Shown here one piece after another: positions 1 to 11,500 of a stretch of DNA of 64,000 nt. Below the pieces are notes generated by a model. It was not told where the DNA came from. It did no database searches and was given only the letters and a program-made list of their open reading frames with translations. The position numbers and the translations under genes were made by a program. This DNA comes from Cordilura impudica (Eukaryota; Arthropoda; Insecta; Diptera; Scathophagidae): positions 87,155,465 through 87,219,464 of the forward strand of contig OY821520.1 of the NCBI GenBank assembly GCA_963682025.1, given 5' to 3'. Each line of letters begins with the position of its first letter. Position 1 is the stretch's first letter.

Positions 1-580
1 CCGTTTTGGTGTATTCCGGAACTTATAGTAAAATTTCACGGCTAATATTTTTGCGGAACATTTTAACCCCTTAAATCCCTGTTTTAATGAAGTTTTTTGC
101 TCTTTATAGAGCTGGGGAACTTTAATTTAAAGTGAAATTCAGCTGTAAACTTTCAAAACGCCGATACACGTATTTTTTTTTTTTGTCTCCTCTATCAAAA
201 TTTATAGGCCGGACCTTGTAATTTTGGAAAAAAATTTGATTTTGTTGTATAGTGTTATTTACCATTGTTAAGTTTTCCGAAAAGCAATACTGGAAACAAA
301 TGAATTCAAATTTAGTTCCTAAATTATCAAATACGGTTCAAAATAATAATACGATTTGTGATGTTTAAACAGCTATGGGGGGTAAAATCCATGCAATCAC
401 AAAAACAGCGTAAGGGAAAAACGGTGTGTGGTATATGTAAGTGTATTGGTGTCTGTCTGTTTAGCAAAATCACAAATCTTTTTCGTTTATCTTAAATATT
501 CAAATGCATATTTGCTATTGACAGAACTTTTTTAGTAGGCAGTACCGCTAGGTATGACATGAGTTTAAAAAGCTAAATAC
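1..580. other. AT-rich non-coding stretch
   Basis: No reading frame, repeat or element end that I recognise. The stretch is AT-rich with short homopolymer runs and ends at the foldback-like element. Confidence 0.5.
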
Positions 581-639
581 TATGAAAACTTTGAAGAAGT
601 CGAAAATAAACTTAGGTGTTTTCTTAATTACTACACCTT

Positions 640-955
640 TTTCAATTGTATTGCAGAAAACATCAATTGAATTTCAGAAAGTATCAATTGTGTTTCAGAA
701 AACATTAATTGATTTTCAGAAAATATCAATTGTGTTTCAGAAAACATCAATTGATTTTCAGAAAGTATCATTTATATTTCAGAAAATATTAATTGAATAT
801 AAGAAATTATCAATTGAGTTTCAGAAATTATCGAATGTATTTCAGCAATTATCTAATGTATTTCAGAAAATATCAAATGTATTTCAGAAATTAATTAATT
901 TACTTCAGAAAATATGAATTAAATTTCATAAAATATCAATTGAGTGTCAGAGAAA
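640..955 (+). repeat. 21-bp tandem repeat, left arm
   Basis: About 14 imperfect 21-bp units built on ATCAATTGTGTTTCAGAAA. The period is a multiple of three and the unit lacks stops, so it gives a repetitive FQK-rich frame that should not be read as a gene. Confidence 0.85.
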
Positions 956-1539
956 TAGCAAGAACGCTATATAAAAATATATTTTTTTAAGTATTACACT
1001 GGGTTTGTAATATTTCTTAAAAACTACATATCGTCACCTAATATGTAAAGTGCCGTAACTAATATTTTAATTTTTTACAGGAGAAGCAAAAAACATCATA
1101 AAACAAAAACTACTTTAAACTTAATACCCAAATTTTAGAATCAAGCTGAAAAATAAATATGGATTTTTATTTGTGAAAACAAATTTATGGTAAAATAGCT
1201 GTTTTTAAGTAAAAGGCCTTAACGACAATACAAAAAGTCAATTTTTAACTTTTTGTTAATTACGGCCTTTCGCATTTTAGGTGACGTTATAAACGTGTTT
1301 TTTTTTTCAAAATGATGACTTCAAAATCGGCCAAAATTCTATACTGGTGTTTATATTGTAGCTGATTAACAAATAAAGTAGTCATCTTCTTTCGATTAAA
1401 AGGCCGCCCTTGATAGTTTATTTTCCAGTAAATAACAAATAAGTCCAAATATTGCTAAACATTTTCTGCGACTCCAAATCACTAATATAAACAATAATAA
1501 CTTTTCGGTATGGTAGGGTAAACTACTTTTTAATTCTGA

Positions 1540-1700
1540 ATTTCAATAGATATTTCCTGAAATTCAATTGATATTTTCTGAAATATATTTGATAAATTCT
1601 GAAATACATTTGATGTTTTCTGAAATATATTTGATACTTTCTGAAATACACTTAATTATTCTGAAATACATTTGATACTTTCTGAAATACAATTGGAATA
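1540..1700 (-). repeat. 21-bp tandem repeat, right arm
   Basis: About seven units of the left-arm 21-bp repeat in reverse complement (TTTCTGAAATACATTTGAT pattern). Fewer units than the left arm, so the arms have diverged in copy number. Confidence 0.85.
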
Positions 1701-1722
1701 GGTGTAGATATTTACACATCTC

Positions 1723-2340
1723 CACTGTAATCGGACTCACATTGATTTTTTTTTAATAATTATTAATATAATATGTATATATATTTTTATTTTGGTGCCC
1801 CTTTAAAATGTTAGCCCCATTTAAAACCCTCAACTTGTGAACGAGTTGTATGTAATTTAATATGGTGTACCAGGAAATGTGTCTGTTGCGTTCATTAGCG
1901 TAGCAAATTCAAGTAATAAATGATGCAAGCACTAGAATAGTCTGCTTACAATGAGTATGAGGTAAAAATATTCAGTGTTTGCGTAACTGTAAGTAAAGCG
2001 TTGTTATAGCATCTAACCGTGGTTAATTTTTCTAACAAACACCAACCCTATTTCAAATATACATATGCTTTGTTATTAGAAAACAAAATCTCAGACTAAT
2101 ATTTATGTTCATTAGGGTGACACATTTACTTTTCTACTTAGCTTTCAGATTCTCACTAACACAGTCTCGCAAAATGTGATATGAACTTAACTTAATTTTA
2201 CACACTTCTTGGATATATTCAGAATCTTTTTTGATTCCATAAAAATCACCCGTTTAAATTACTTACTAAAGCTTAATAATAATCTAACCCATAAAAACCA
2301 AGTTTTTATTAAAACTCTTTCTTTCCTTATGCTATGAGTT
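1723..2340. other. AT-rich non-coding stretch
   Basis: Nothing recognisable between the foldback-like element and the tandem array; only short AT-rich runs. Confidence 0.4.
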
Positions 2341-2775
2341 TTGAATCTCGCCGTGACTGTGCGTGACTATTTTAAAATTAATCTTTGAGGGAAAATGGGG
2401 TTTAAATCACTCCGTGACTGTGTGTGACCAAGCGTGACTGTGCATGACTATGTCAATGTTAATCTTTCTTTACAGCAAATATATCGACCAAGTGTCAGAT
2501 TGATTGGATGAAGGGGAAATCCGTTTTAAATCTCTCCGTGAGTGCGCGTGACCATGCTTGGCTGTGCGTGACTAAGTCAAAGTTAATCTTTTATTCACAG
2601 CAAGTGTATGGACCACGTTTCAGATCGATCCGATAAGGGGAAATGACATTTAGATCACTCCGTGACTGTACGTGACTATGCGTGACTGTGCGTGACTACC
2701 CCAAAATTAATCTGTAGTCACAACAAGACTATTGGCCAAGTTTCAGATCAATTGAATAAGGGGCAATGGGGTTGA
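2341..2775. repeat. ~123-bp tandem repeat, about 3.5 copies
   Basis: A partial copy at 2341-2400 is followed by three full copies starting near 2401, 2524 and 2647. Each has a CTCCGTGACTGTGCGTGACT block, then TTAATCTTT, then an AAGTTTCAGATCGAT-like block and AAGGGGAAATG. Within a unit the GTGACTGTGC motif is itself repeated two to four times. The array ends in (GACA)n, which resembles the microsatellite segment of DINE-like elements, so it may be the expanded tail of such an element. Confidence 0.8.
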
Positions 2776-2799
2776 ACCACGACAGACAGACAGAGAGTA

Positions 2800-3536
2800 T
2801 GAATTAAAACAAAGAATTTAAAAATACGCGTTCTTAAAAAGAATTCTTCAATTAGAATATAATAACGCATTGTCGTCTGATCATTTCGTATTCAAAATCT
2901 CACCGAATGGGTTAGAGCGCATTATAAATTGTCATTTTTTTTAAGAAAATCCGTTCAAAACTAAAATTTAAACTGTCGGCATTTTGAGAAAATTTGATTT
3001 AAAAGTCTTTCATTTAAAGTGTATTTACGAAAAAAAAATTACCACAAACTTTCACAGAACTTTCCGAATATAACGGATAATCTTAATATAAAATCTAAAA
3101 CCTTTACGATAATATTGTGCATAATCTTGATAGATGATGGAACTTCTCTAAAAGGGGACCACAAGATGATTACTGGTCATATGCTCTACATTTCTAAAAA
3201 GAAAAGTTACACACAAGATCGGATAAATTTTGTGCAGAATTAATAAAATCGTAAAAAAAAACCCTAAAGCTCTCCCAATTGAAAAATAGTGCGCAGCAAT
3301 TAAAAGAAAATTTCTAAAATAAAAAAGAACGATATTGCTAAAAACGAAAAAGAACTGACGTAAAATTGACTGAGGTGTCACCTGAAGTCTCTGGAAGTCA
3401 TGTGCAGAGCCTTATGGCATGTGTTACTTGCACATATAAAAATTTTGGAAATAAAATTAAATAAAATAAAATAAATAAATTTTATTTTGCAAATAAAATT
3501 TGGAGTACGGTGCAATATTCCGTTCTTTATAAAAAA
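2800..3536. other. AT-rich non-coding stretch
   Basis: Two overlapping frames of 74-77 codons occur on opposite strands, but neither has recognisable content or neighbours that support coding. I treat the stretch as non-coding. Confidence 0.4.
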
Positions 3537-4338
3537 CAAGTAAGAAAATTATAGTCGGTCTACACCGACTATACGATACCCTATACCATTCGTTTAGAGA
3601 CCCCATCTCTCAGGCCCAACTAACTGGATATAGAAAATAAGCATAAACCAAGTTTGAGTGGGATTTTTATTAATTTTTTCGGCTGCAGATATGAAAAAGT
3701 TCATACCGGATGTTATATCTATATGGGGACTAGGCCCAAAAATGAACCGATCCTGAACATATTTGGTAAAGTCTTCTGTATTTTGCAAAAATATATACAA
3801 ACAAAATTTGAGAAGAATCAGTGCAATATTTTTCTTTTTTGATAGATTTAAGTGAAGATCGGGAAGCAGCTCTATATGGGGCATATGACTAAGAGTTGTG
3901 CAATAGGGATCATTTTTAGACTACTGATTAATGGATGTAATATATATATACAAACCCAATTTGACTAAGATTTGTATGATAATTTGGATCCTATGGCAAT
4001 ATATGTTGATTTCATAGGGGTCATTTGTATGGGGGCTGGGTCTGAACATGAACCGATCCTCACCAATTTCAACAGCGTTCATCCCATAGCAGAAAAAAGA
4101 TCAAATATCAAATTTCATCAAAATATATTTATATTTGCGACCTGCAGTTTGATTAAAAGCTTTACATGGACACACAGACGGACGGACGGACGGACGGACG
4201 GACATCGTTAAATCGAATCAGATAGTGATTCTGATTCGATCGGTATAATTAAAGATGGGTGTAGGTCAAATATTTTTGGTTGTTACAAACAGCAGCACAA
4301 AGTCATTATACCCAAACCACATAGTGGTATAGGGTATA
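3537..4338 (-). mobile_element. DINE-1/mini-me-like element, copy A
   Basis: Full-length, about 0.8 kb. The left (3') end reads CAAGTAAGAAAATTATAGTC and carries a hairpin close to GTCGGTCTAGACCGAC with one arm mutated. Next comes the subterminal repeat ATACCCTATACCA, which recurs inverted at the right end as TGGTATAGGGTAT. The interior holds six GGAC units (GTCC on the other strand). Subterminal inverted repeats, an internal microsatellite, a 3' hairpin and T-rich flanks match DINE-1/mini-me elements, which are thought to be non-autonomous Helentron relatives. Short frames inside recur in every copy and are not genes. Confidence 0.8.
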
Positions 4339-4559
4339 AAAAGCAAAATGTGAAATTTGTTATTGCAGTGGTAAATTTATTTTGGAAAATTTAGTATTGG
4401 AGTGTAGAATGTGTAGTCCGATTAAATTATATTCTGGTCACTCCATAAATGATATACTAAGCTTTTTAGTTTTATCTAGTTTTCATAAAAATTTATTTTG
4501 TAACTTTTAATATGTTTGTCTAAAAACACCAGTTCCAAAAGCGGCTTGAAAGAACTATA

Positions 4560-5930
4560 AATTATTTGTTTTATTTCGGCAACGTTTCAGCCTGAGAAAT
4601 GTATTCAGCCTTACAACAAGGCCTCGTTTTTATTTATTTTACTTTTTTCATATACATCAGCACTCAAGGGATGTCCCCTATTAGTGTATTACACCGTCTT
4701 GATATCAGGGAAATATGTTATGGTGAAAAGGGAAGAGGGAGTAGTATGCTATAAGTGACAGGAAAGCCCTCAGCGGGACATTTATCTCACACACGGCCTG
4801 TGCGGCTAAGGGAAGAATTTTCGCAGTAACGCGCTGTGCTTTTCATTAGAGCATAGACCGCAAATGGATAAAATGGCTCTAGATGAACGGGCGGTGCGAA
4901 GAAAAACACGGGCTCTAGGTACGAGTTCACCTATCTCAGCAGAATACTTCATATTACAATATTTATAGAGCAGTGTAACTCAATCGGCATTACGACGATG
5001 CTCTAACTTGTCAGTAGAGTTGATTAACGAACAGTAGCAAGTTGGTTACATTTTTGGTCGGATATAGCTGATATTAAGTAAAGTAAGGAGGTCAGACATG
5101 GTGAAGTAATTCTAGCACCGATTTAGGAAACCTAATAACTTGAAAGCTTCTTTCGACGTTTCAAAAATATGATTATTTAAACGGACATAGCACTAAACTT
5201 TCATGCCCTGAGGGAGTCTGATTGCTTATTATCTATACCACCCATCGACACAGATGACATAAGTGACTCTCTATGGTCCCTCAGTAAACAAAATTGGGTC
5301 TCACACACTGTCTTCGCTCTAAGGGTTGGCCTTTGATCGAAGAATTATGGATGATGAATTGCTTTCGTCTACAATTTGTCATAGAAGGTCATTATCCAAA
5401 GTACAAAGAACAGAGCTACGCATTTAACCTGAAGCTCTCTAGATGAGACCACATCTAAAGCTACACATATTGGACGATCTCTGAGAAAACTATATAAATC
5501 GAGAGAAGTCATTACCAACACCAAAAGCAACCAGCAATCAGTTTTGTCAAGAGATCAGACCCGATCGAATGCCTTTGAAATATCCAGTACACCGACCTTA
5601 CTTTCACCGAATCTGCTAATGGACTGACTTCAACTCTACGAAAGAAGCACCATCATCTATAAAATGACTGGCTGCCGTTTGACGATAAGTTGGTCTCTGA
5701 ATAGTTCGCAAGATGATAACCACCATGCTCTCCACTATCTTTGAAATCGCAGAGCGAATTTTCAATTACAATTGGTTGGTAATTTTCAGGGTTGTTAGCT
5801 GCACCCCGTCTTGAGATTAGCTGAACATTGGCATTATTCCAACACGAGGGAAACTTACCCATATGGTACGAAGCGTTACAAGGTTTTGCAATGAGCACCA
5901 TAGTGCTGATATGCCATCCGATCACGGTGA
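4560..5930 (-). pseudogene. Decayed non-LTR retrotransposon reverse transcriptase
   Basis: Reading the minus strand from 5930 to 4560 through several frameshifts and stops gives a recognisable non-LTR reverse transcriptase in order. FPSCWNNANVQLISRRG and PENYQPIVI lie near 5770-5855 (fingers region), LDISKAFDRV near 5555-5590 (motif A), then a VSS..LQV segment, LLGFLNRC near 5125, and SAEIGELVP in the C-terminal part near 4920. No single frame is open beyond about 90 codons. The order and motifs resemble Jockey/I/R1-type elements; I cannot place it more precisely. It is old and inactive. Confidence 0.75.
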
Positions 5931-6528
5931 TTTGTTAAAGTTAACTGAGAAAATATTTTAGGCATGGTATTTGTTACTCTTCAAAGTTCTGGCAGTGGCG
6001 ATGGCTCTTCGGCAAGAATCAACGCCTTCGAAATATTCAAGCAAAAGTGTAGTTTTATCAACCGGATTAGTGAGTATCAGGTCAAACTACATAAGTGTTG
6101 GAATTGAATAACTAGCATTGTCCATTACTCATTTAAAAATTACCAGAATGTCTAACTGTCCCGAAAAGCAGAAATAACATTTGTTAAAAATAATTGATGC
6201 TGTTCGTCAGAGCACTTTATCAGCTTCAATTCTCGCTTGTTTGCGTAAAAGATCAACTCATTTTGGTTGAGCGCCGGAATTAGATTTGCAGGATTTTTTC
6301 CAATTTCGCAATAGTATCGATATTCTTGCCAGTAAAACAAAGTTTCCAATTAAAATGATATTAAAAGTAATTGAGTTCCGCCCAGCGAGTGTTTTCATAT
6401 CCAGAGTGGTTCCTCTAGTTTGAATTTTGAGCTACTGGTTGTTTTGAGTATAGAAACACCAATGTGAGCTGTGTTATGACAAGAAGTTAGTATAATATTT
6501 GTGATTTGCGAAAGAAGTTCACTTACGC
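5931..6528. other. Non-coding, possible degenerate transposon sequence
   Basis: The part next to 5930 continues upstream of the reverse transcriptase relic in broken frames. A 65-codon minus frame at 6152-6349 is unassigned. Its CCGAAAAGCAGAAATAAC end recurs near 44735, so it probably belongs to a dispersed repeat. Confidence 0.3.
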
Positions 6529-7145
6529 TTGAGCAAAGTTAGGAGTTATAAAATAACTTATTTCAAAAGCGCAGAACCTCCGACCGAAAGTGAAAACGTG
6601 CATTATTACCGAAAATCATCGGTTCTGACGAAGCATATTTTTATTTCGATGGATACGCCAGCAAGCAAACATAAAATATCTAGAGCACAGAAAATCCACA
6701 CGTGGCTGGTGAAGAGCCAATGTATCCTGAACGATGAATCGTTTGGTGTGGTTTTTGGGCCGGCAGTATCGTTGGGCCATTTTTCTTTGAAAATATGGCA
6801 GGGAAATTCGTACAGTGAACGGTGAGGTCTACCACGAAAGGACAACGGATTATGTGTGGCCCATTTTTGAAGATATGGATCTGAACAACATTTGGTTTGA
6901 ACAGAATTGTAGTGTTTTCGGTAAGTGACTACTGCCATGTGGTAGACATGTAATAGTACACCAATGCATTCCAATGCATTTGTCCACACTGCAGCTATCT
7001 ACTCGTGAGAGAATGCAAGGTAAGCATTTTCCATGAACAGTTTAGCGTTAGATAAAATTAGGTTTATTAGCCATGTCGGTAATTAGCATTGGCCACTGCA
7101 CAGCTGTTATTTGACCTTTTGGACTATTATTTATGGGGAAGTCAT
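6529..7145 (+). pseudogene. mariner/Tc1 transposase relic
   Basis: Frame-broken translation keeps the order of mariner landmarks: SDEAYF (first catalytic Asp region), ASKQ, MYPERSIVWCGFWAG, IVGPFFFEN, FVTVNGEVY, a WFEQN segment (normally WFQQD, so the second Asp is lost), and LDYYLWG near 7124-7140 (third Asp region). Several frameshifts separate these blocks. The transposase would cut and paste its element by a DDD mechanism, but this copy is dead. The subfamily differs from the copy at 59-60 kb. Confidence 0.75.
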
Positions 7146-8391
7146 TTGATTGAAATAGTATTCCACAATAAAACACAAGATTTGTTATTTCGAATCAAAG
7201 TACAGTACTTATGAGGGGTCCACCTTATATAAACATAGGACGTTCCGAAACTGTTTTTGAAACCGTTCCTCGGAGTATTAAAAGGTTGCAGAAATGGCTG
7301 TGTGATCCGAGTTGTAATTGTCATTACTTGGAGTCTTCCAATAGGAAAGCAAGCGAAAAATTAAGAATACTTTATGGAAAGTATTTCTGAGGAAAGCTTT
7401 TATTGTCGCAGGCCTGCTGAATTGTAGTTGATGAAATAAGAGCCACTTTAACATTGAAATAGCGTTACTGAACTACCAGTCAGTGGAAACTTTGTATGAG
7501 CAAAATCCGAGAGGTATAAACAAAAGGCAAATACAATCGTACAATTTTTCATTTTGCTGCTTATGTATGCATGAGAATTGCTTTCATATTCGCACAAGCT
7601 TTCATCATGAAATTACCTTCACTGATGCTGAAACAAATTGCGATAAATTTTGCTTTTAAACGGCTTTCTATTTATCTTTTTTTTCTGATTCTAAAAGAAA
7701 TTGATGGTTTTTCAAATAAACTTACTAAATGAAAAATCTGCGCCAACAAATTGGTTTTTTTTTAGCTTCACCACCCCCTGCTGGAGTAGGTAATATTGTG
7801 CATAAACATACGCTAAATTGAGATTTTCCTATGTTTTTATTATCATGTTGGAATTTAAACGAAGAAGTCACAGAAACTTCAACCCTAATAAACAATAAAA
7901 TAAAGAAAATTGATGACAGTCTCTATAGAGGGCTTGAGAAAAAATTTCCACTGTAGTTATTTTCAAAGTGATTTTTCACCTCTTATATCACAAAACAAAG
8001 AATGTACACTGGGATGGAAAATCGTATTTTGGAATCTTTTTATAATTTAGCATTAATTTTTCTGGATTATTTAGTTTTTTTCTAGGAAACTGTGTGTGAA
8101 TAAATATTTTTTAAATAAATTTTTCAGTGGTCCTATCGATACTATTGACAGTTTACCAATAACTAATTTTTCTAAACGCATGTCGGCTCTATTCCATTGT
8201 GCATTTGAAAATAACTTTACGTTTCTAACTTTTCGAGGATTCAAATTAAGTTGAAAGTATTTCTTTTGTTATGGTCATAGCAGAAGTAGTATTTTCAATT
8301 CAATGAAAATATATTTGTCCTTTGTTAGATTTGCTTTAATAGTGAGAAACAAAAACGTTTGATTCTTTTGCTTATTGAAAATTTGATTTGT
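7146..8391. other. AT-rich non-coding stretch 3' of the peritrophin-like gene
   Basis: Nothing recognisable. A 60-codon minus frame at 7142-7324 has no supporting features. The right part lies downstream of the minus-strand gene that ends at 8564. Confidence 0.4.
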
Positions 8392-8473
8392 TTTATTTAG
8401 TAAAATTTCCATTTTTTATTTTCACACAATAAATAAGTTTATGTTCAGAATTGCTATTTACACTGGTTTATAT

Positions 8474-8479
8474 TTTATT
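8474..8479 (-). promoter_or_regulatory. Candidate polyadenylation signal AATAAA
   Basis: TTTATT on the plus strand is AATAAA on the minus strand, about 85 nt after the stop codon at 8564-8566. Two more AATAAA matches lie at 8415-8420 and 8392-8397. Which one is used cannot be told from sequence. Confidence 0.45.
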
Positions 8480-8563
8480 TTGATTACACTAAACAAAAGT
8501 TTTACGTTAATAGCCAAGTTTTGCAAAATTTTTAAGATATCCTTTTGCGTCGTATCATCATTT

Positions 8564-11500
8564 TCAATCCTTAAGCAAACAGTGAGCTTTTCTTTTCTTT
8601 ACGCATTTACTACTTTCCACGTCGAATCTTTTGTCATCATCGCACCGCAAGTGAACAAATTCATTTTTGTCGGACCTTTCAACGCATCGATGATATTTCT
8701 TACAGTCTTTCACATCGGGATAGACGTCACCCTCATCACACTTGTTATCCTTTATCTTCTTTTGGATTTTCTTAATCAATTCTTTTTTGGCTCTTTCCAA
8801 TTCTTTTTTTATTTCCTTCTCCTCACTCCTATCGTGCGCTTCGTTAGCGTCTTTGTTTTCTTTCTTGTTCTTCTTGTTCTCCTTTGATTTGTCTTCCAAA
8901 GATTCATCTTTCTTTTCCTTCTTTTTCTCTTTCGATTTGTCTTCTACAGATGCATCCTCATTAGACACTGGTTTCTGTGGTTTACCAGGTTCTTTCGATT
9001 CTGCGGACTCAGTTTCAGTAGTTTCTGATTTTTCTTTTGTTTCCTTCCTCTTCTTCTTTGATTTTTCTTCCACAGATGCATCTTCATTAGAGGGTGGTTT
9101 AGCATGTTCCTTCGATTCTGTAGACTCAGTTTCAACAGTATCTGGTTTATCTGGTTTTTCTATCTTTTCCTTCTTCTTCTCTTTCGATTTGTCTTCTACA
9201 GATGCGTCCTCATTGGAGACCGGTTTTTGCGGTTTAGCAGGTTCCCTCGATTCTGTGGATTCAGTTCCAATAGTTTCTGGTTTTTCTTTATTTTCCTTCT
9301 TCTTTTTGGATTTGTCTTCTGCTGATGCATCTTCATTAGAGGTTGGTTTCAGTTGTTTGACTCGTTCTTTGGATTCCGTTGATTCAGTTTCCACAGTTTC
9401 TGGTATCTCTTGGCTTTCAGGTTTGCCATGGTGAACTGGTCTGCCAGAATGGTGGTGATGACTGGAGTGGTCGGGATGATTGGGGGAACCAGGATAATTA
9501 GGCCTTATAGTTGTACTGGAGCTGGAATTATTTGGATCAGTTGGATTAATTGTACCGTTTGGAGCATTAGGATCTACTGGTCCCTTAGGTACATTCGGAT
9601 CGACTGGTGCATTGGAATCTACTGGAGCGATCGGTTCTAATGGTGCATTAGGATCAACTGGCTCAATGGGAGATAACGGTAAATTAGGGTCGACTATTGC
9701 ATTGGGATCTTCTGGCGCATTAGGATTCACTGGATCGATCGGTTTTAATGGTGCGTTGGGTTCAATGGGAGGCAGCGGTGAATTAGGATCGCCTATTGCA
9801 TTAGGATCTTCTGGCGCATTGGGATTCACTGGATCGATCGGTTTTAATGGTGCATTAGGATCAGTGGGAGATAACGGTGAATTAGGGACACCTGCTGCAT
9901 TAGGATTCTCTGGCGCTTTAGGATTCACTGGATCGATCGGTTCTAATGGTGCGTTAGGATCAACTGGCCCAATAGGAGATAACGGTAAATTAGGGTCGAC
10001 TATTGCATTAGGATCTTCTGGCACATTAGGATTCACTGGATCGATCGGTTTTAATGGTGCGTTCGGATCAGTGGGAGACAGCGGTGAATTAGGATCGCCT
10101 ACTGCGTTAGGATCTCCTGGCGCATTGGGATTTACTGGATCGATCGGTTCTAGTGGTGCGTTAGGATCAGTGGGAGATAACGGTGAATTAGAGTCACCTG
10201 TTGCATTAGGATCTTCTGGCAAAGGAATCACTGGAGCGATCGGGTCCAGTGGTGCATTGGGATCAACGGGAGATAATGGTGAATTAGGATCGCCTGTTGC
10301 ATTAGCATCTTCTGGCGCATTGGGATTCACTGGATCGATCGGTTCCAATGGTGCGTTGGGCTCAGTGGGAGATAATGGTGAGTTAGGATCGCCTGTTGCA
10401 TTAGGTGCTTTTGGCGTATTAGGATTCACCGGGGTGATTGGTTCTAGTGGTGCGTTAGGATCAACTGGATCAATGGGAGATAACGGTAAATTAGGGTCGA
10501 CTGTTGCATTAGGATCTTCTGGCGCATTAGGATTCACTGGATCGGTCGGCTCTAGTGGCACGTTAGGATCAATGGGAGATAACGGTGAATTAGGATCGCC
10601 TGTTACATTAGGATCGTTTGGCGTATTAGGTTCCACCGGAGCGATCGGTTCTAGTGGTGCATTAGGATCAACTGGATCAATGGGAGACAACGGCGAATTA
10701 GGATCTTCTGGTGCATTAGGATTCACTGGAGTGATCGGTTCTAATGGTGCATTAGGATCAACTGGTTCAATGGGAGATAGCGGTAAATTAGTATCGACTG
10801 TTGCATTAGGATCTTCTGGAGCATTAGGATTTACTGGATCGATTGGTTCAGATGGTACGTTAGGATCAACTGGCTCAATGGGAGATAATGGTAAATTAGG
10901 GTCGACTGTAGCATTAGGATCTTCTGGCGCATTAGGATTTACCGGATCGATTGGTTCTGATGGTACGTTAGGATCAATGGGTGATAACGGTGAATTAGGA
11001 TCGCCTGTTGCATTAGGATCTTTTGGCGTATTAGGATCTATAGGAGTGATTGGTTCTAGTGGTGTGTTAGGATCAACTGGCTCAATGGGAGATAACGGTA
11101 AATTGGGGTCGACTGTTGCATTAGGACCTTCTGGCGTATTAGGATTCACTGGATCGATCGGTTCTAGTGGTACGTTAGGATCAATGGGAGATAGCGGTGA
11201 ATTAGGGTCAACTGTTGTATTAGAGTCTTCTGGCGCATTAGGATTCACTGGGTCGATCGGTTCTAGTGGTGCATTAGGATCTTCTGGCGCATTAGGATCC
11301 ACTGGAGCGATCGGTTCTAATGGTGCGTTAGGATCAACTGGCTCAATGGGAGATAACGGTAAATTAGGGTCGACTGTTGCATTAGGATCTTCTGGCACGT
11401 TTGGATTCACTGGGTCGATCGGTTCTAGTGGTGCATTAGGATCAATGGGAGATAACGGTAAATTAGGATCGCCTGTTGCATTAGGATCTTCTGGCGCGTT

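Larger units (their letters stand above)
613..1722. mobile_element. Foldback-like palindromic element with inverted tandem repeats
   Basis: About 1.1 kb whose two halves are inverted copies. Both ends carry a matching TACACC block followed by CAATTGTATT(G/T)CAGAAA. Inside lie tandem 21-bp units, in one orientation at 640-955 and reversed at 1540-1700. Further in, a second matching pair (GTCACCTAA and GCCGTAA blocks) sits at about 1029-1060 and 1250-1288 around a ~190-bp loop. Inverted arms made of tandem repeats are the hallmark of Foldback-type elements. I see no transposase frame, so it would be non-autonomous. The 111-codon frame at 582-917 only translates the repeat. Target duplications were not resolved. 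Confidence 0.6.

Noticed and set aside
582..917. 111-codon frame rich in FQK
   Set aside because: It is the translation of a 21-bp tandem repeat in the foldback-like element; the period is a multiple of three, which keeps it open.
3594..3884. Recurring 60-96-codon frames on both strands (also near 35.5, 50.5, 54.2, 61.8 and 62.8 kb)
   Set aside because: They occur at the same place in every DINE-like copy on both strands and carry no protein features.
4141..4206. CRISPR-like or satellite array
   Set aside because: It is the (GTCC)n microsatellite inside a DINE-like element, with no spacers.
6152..6349. 65-codon frame as a gene
   Set aside because: No domain or signal; its end is shared with 44.7 kb, so a dispersed repeat is more likely.
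8742..9434. 230-codon Phe/Ser-rich frame on the plus strand
   Set aside because: Antisense of the Lys/Glu/Ser repeats of the peritrophin-like protein.
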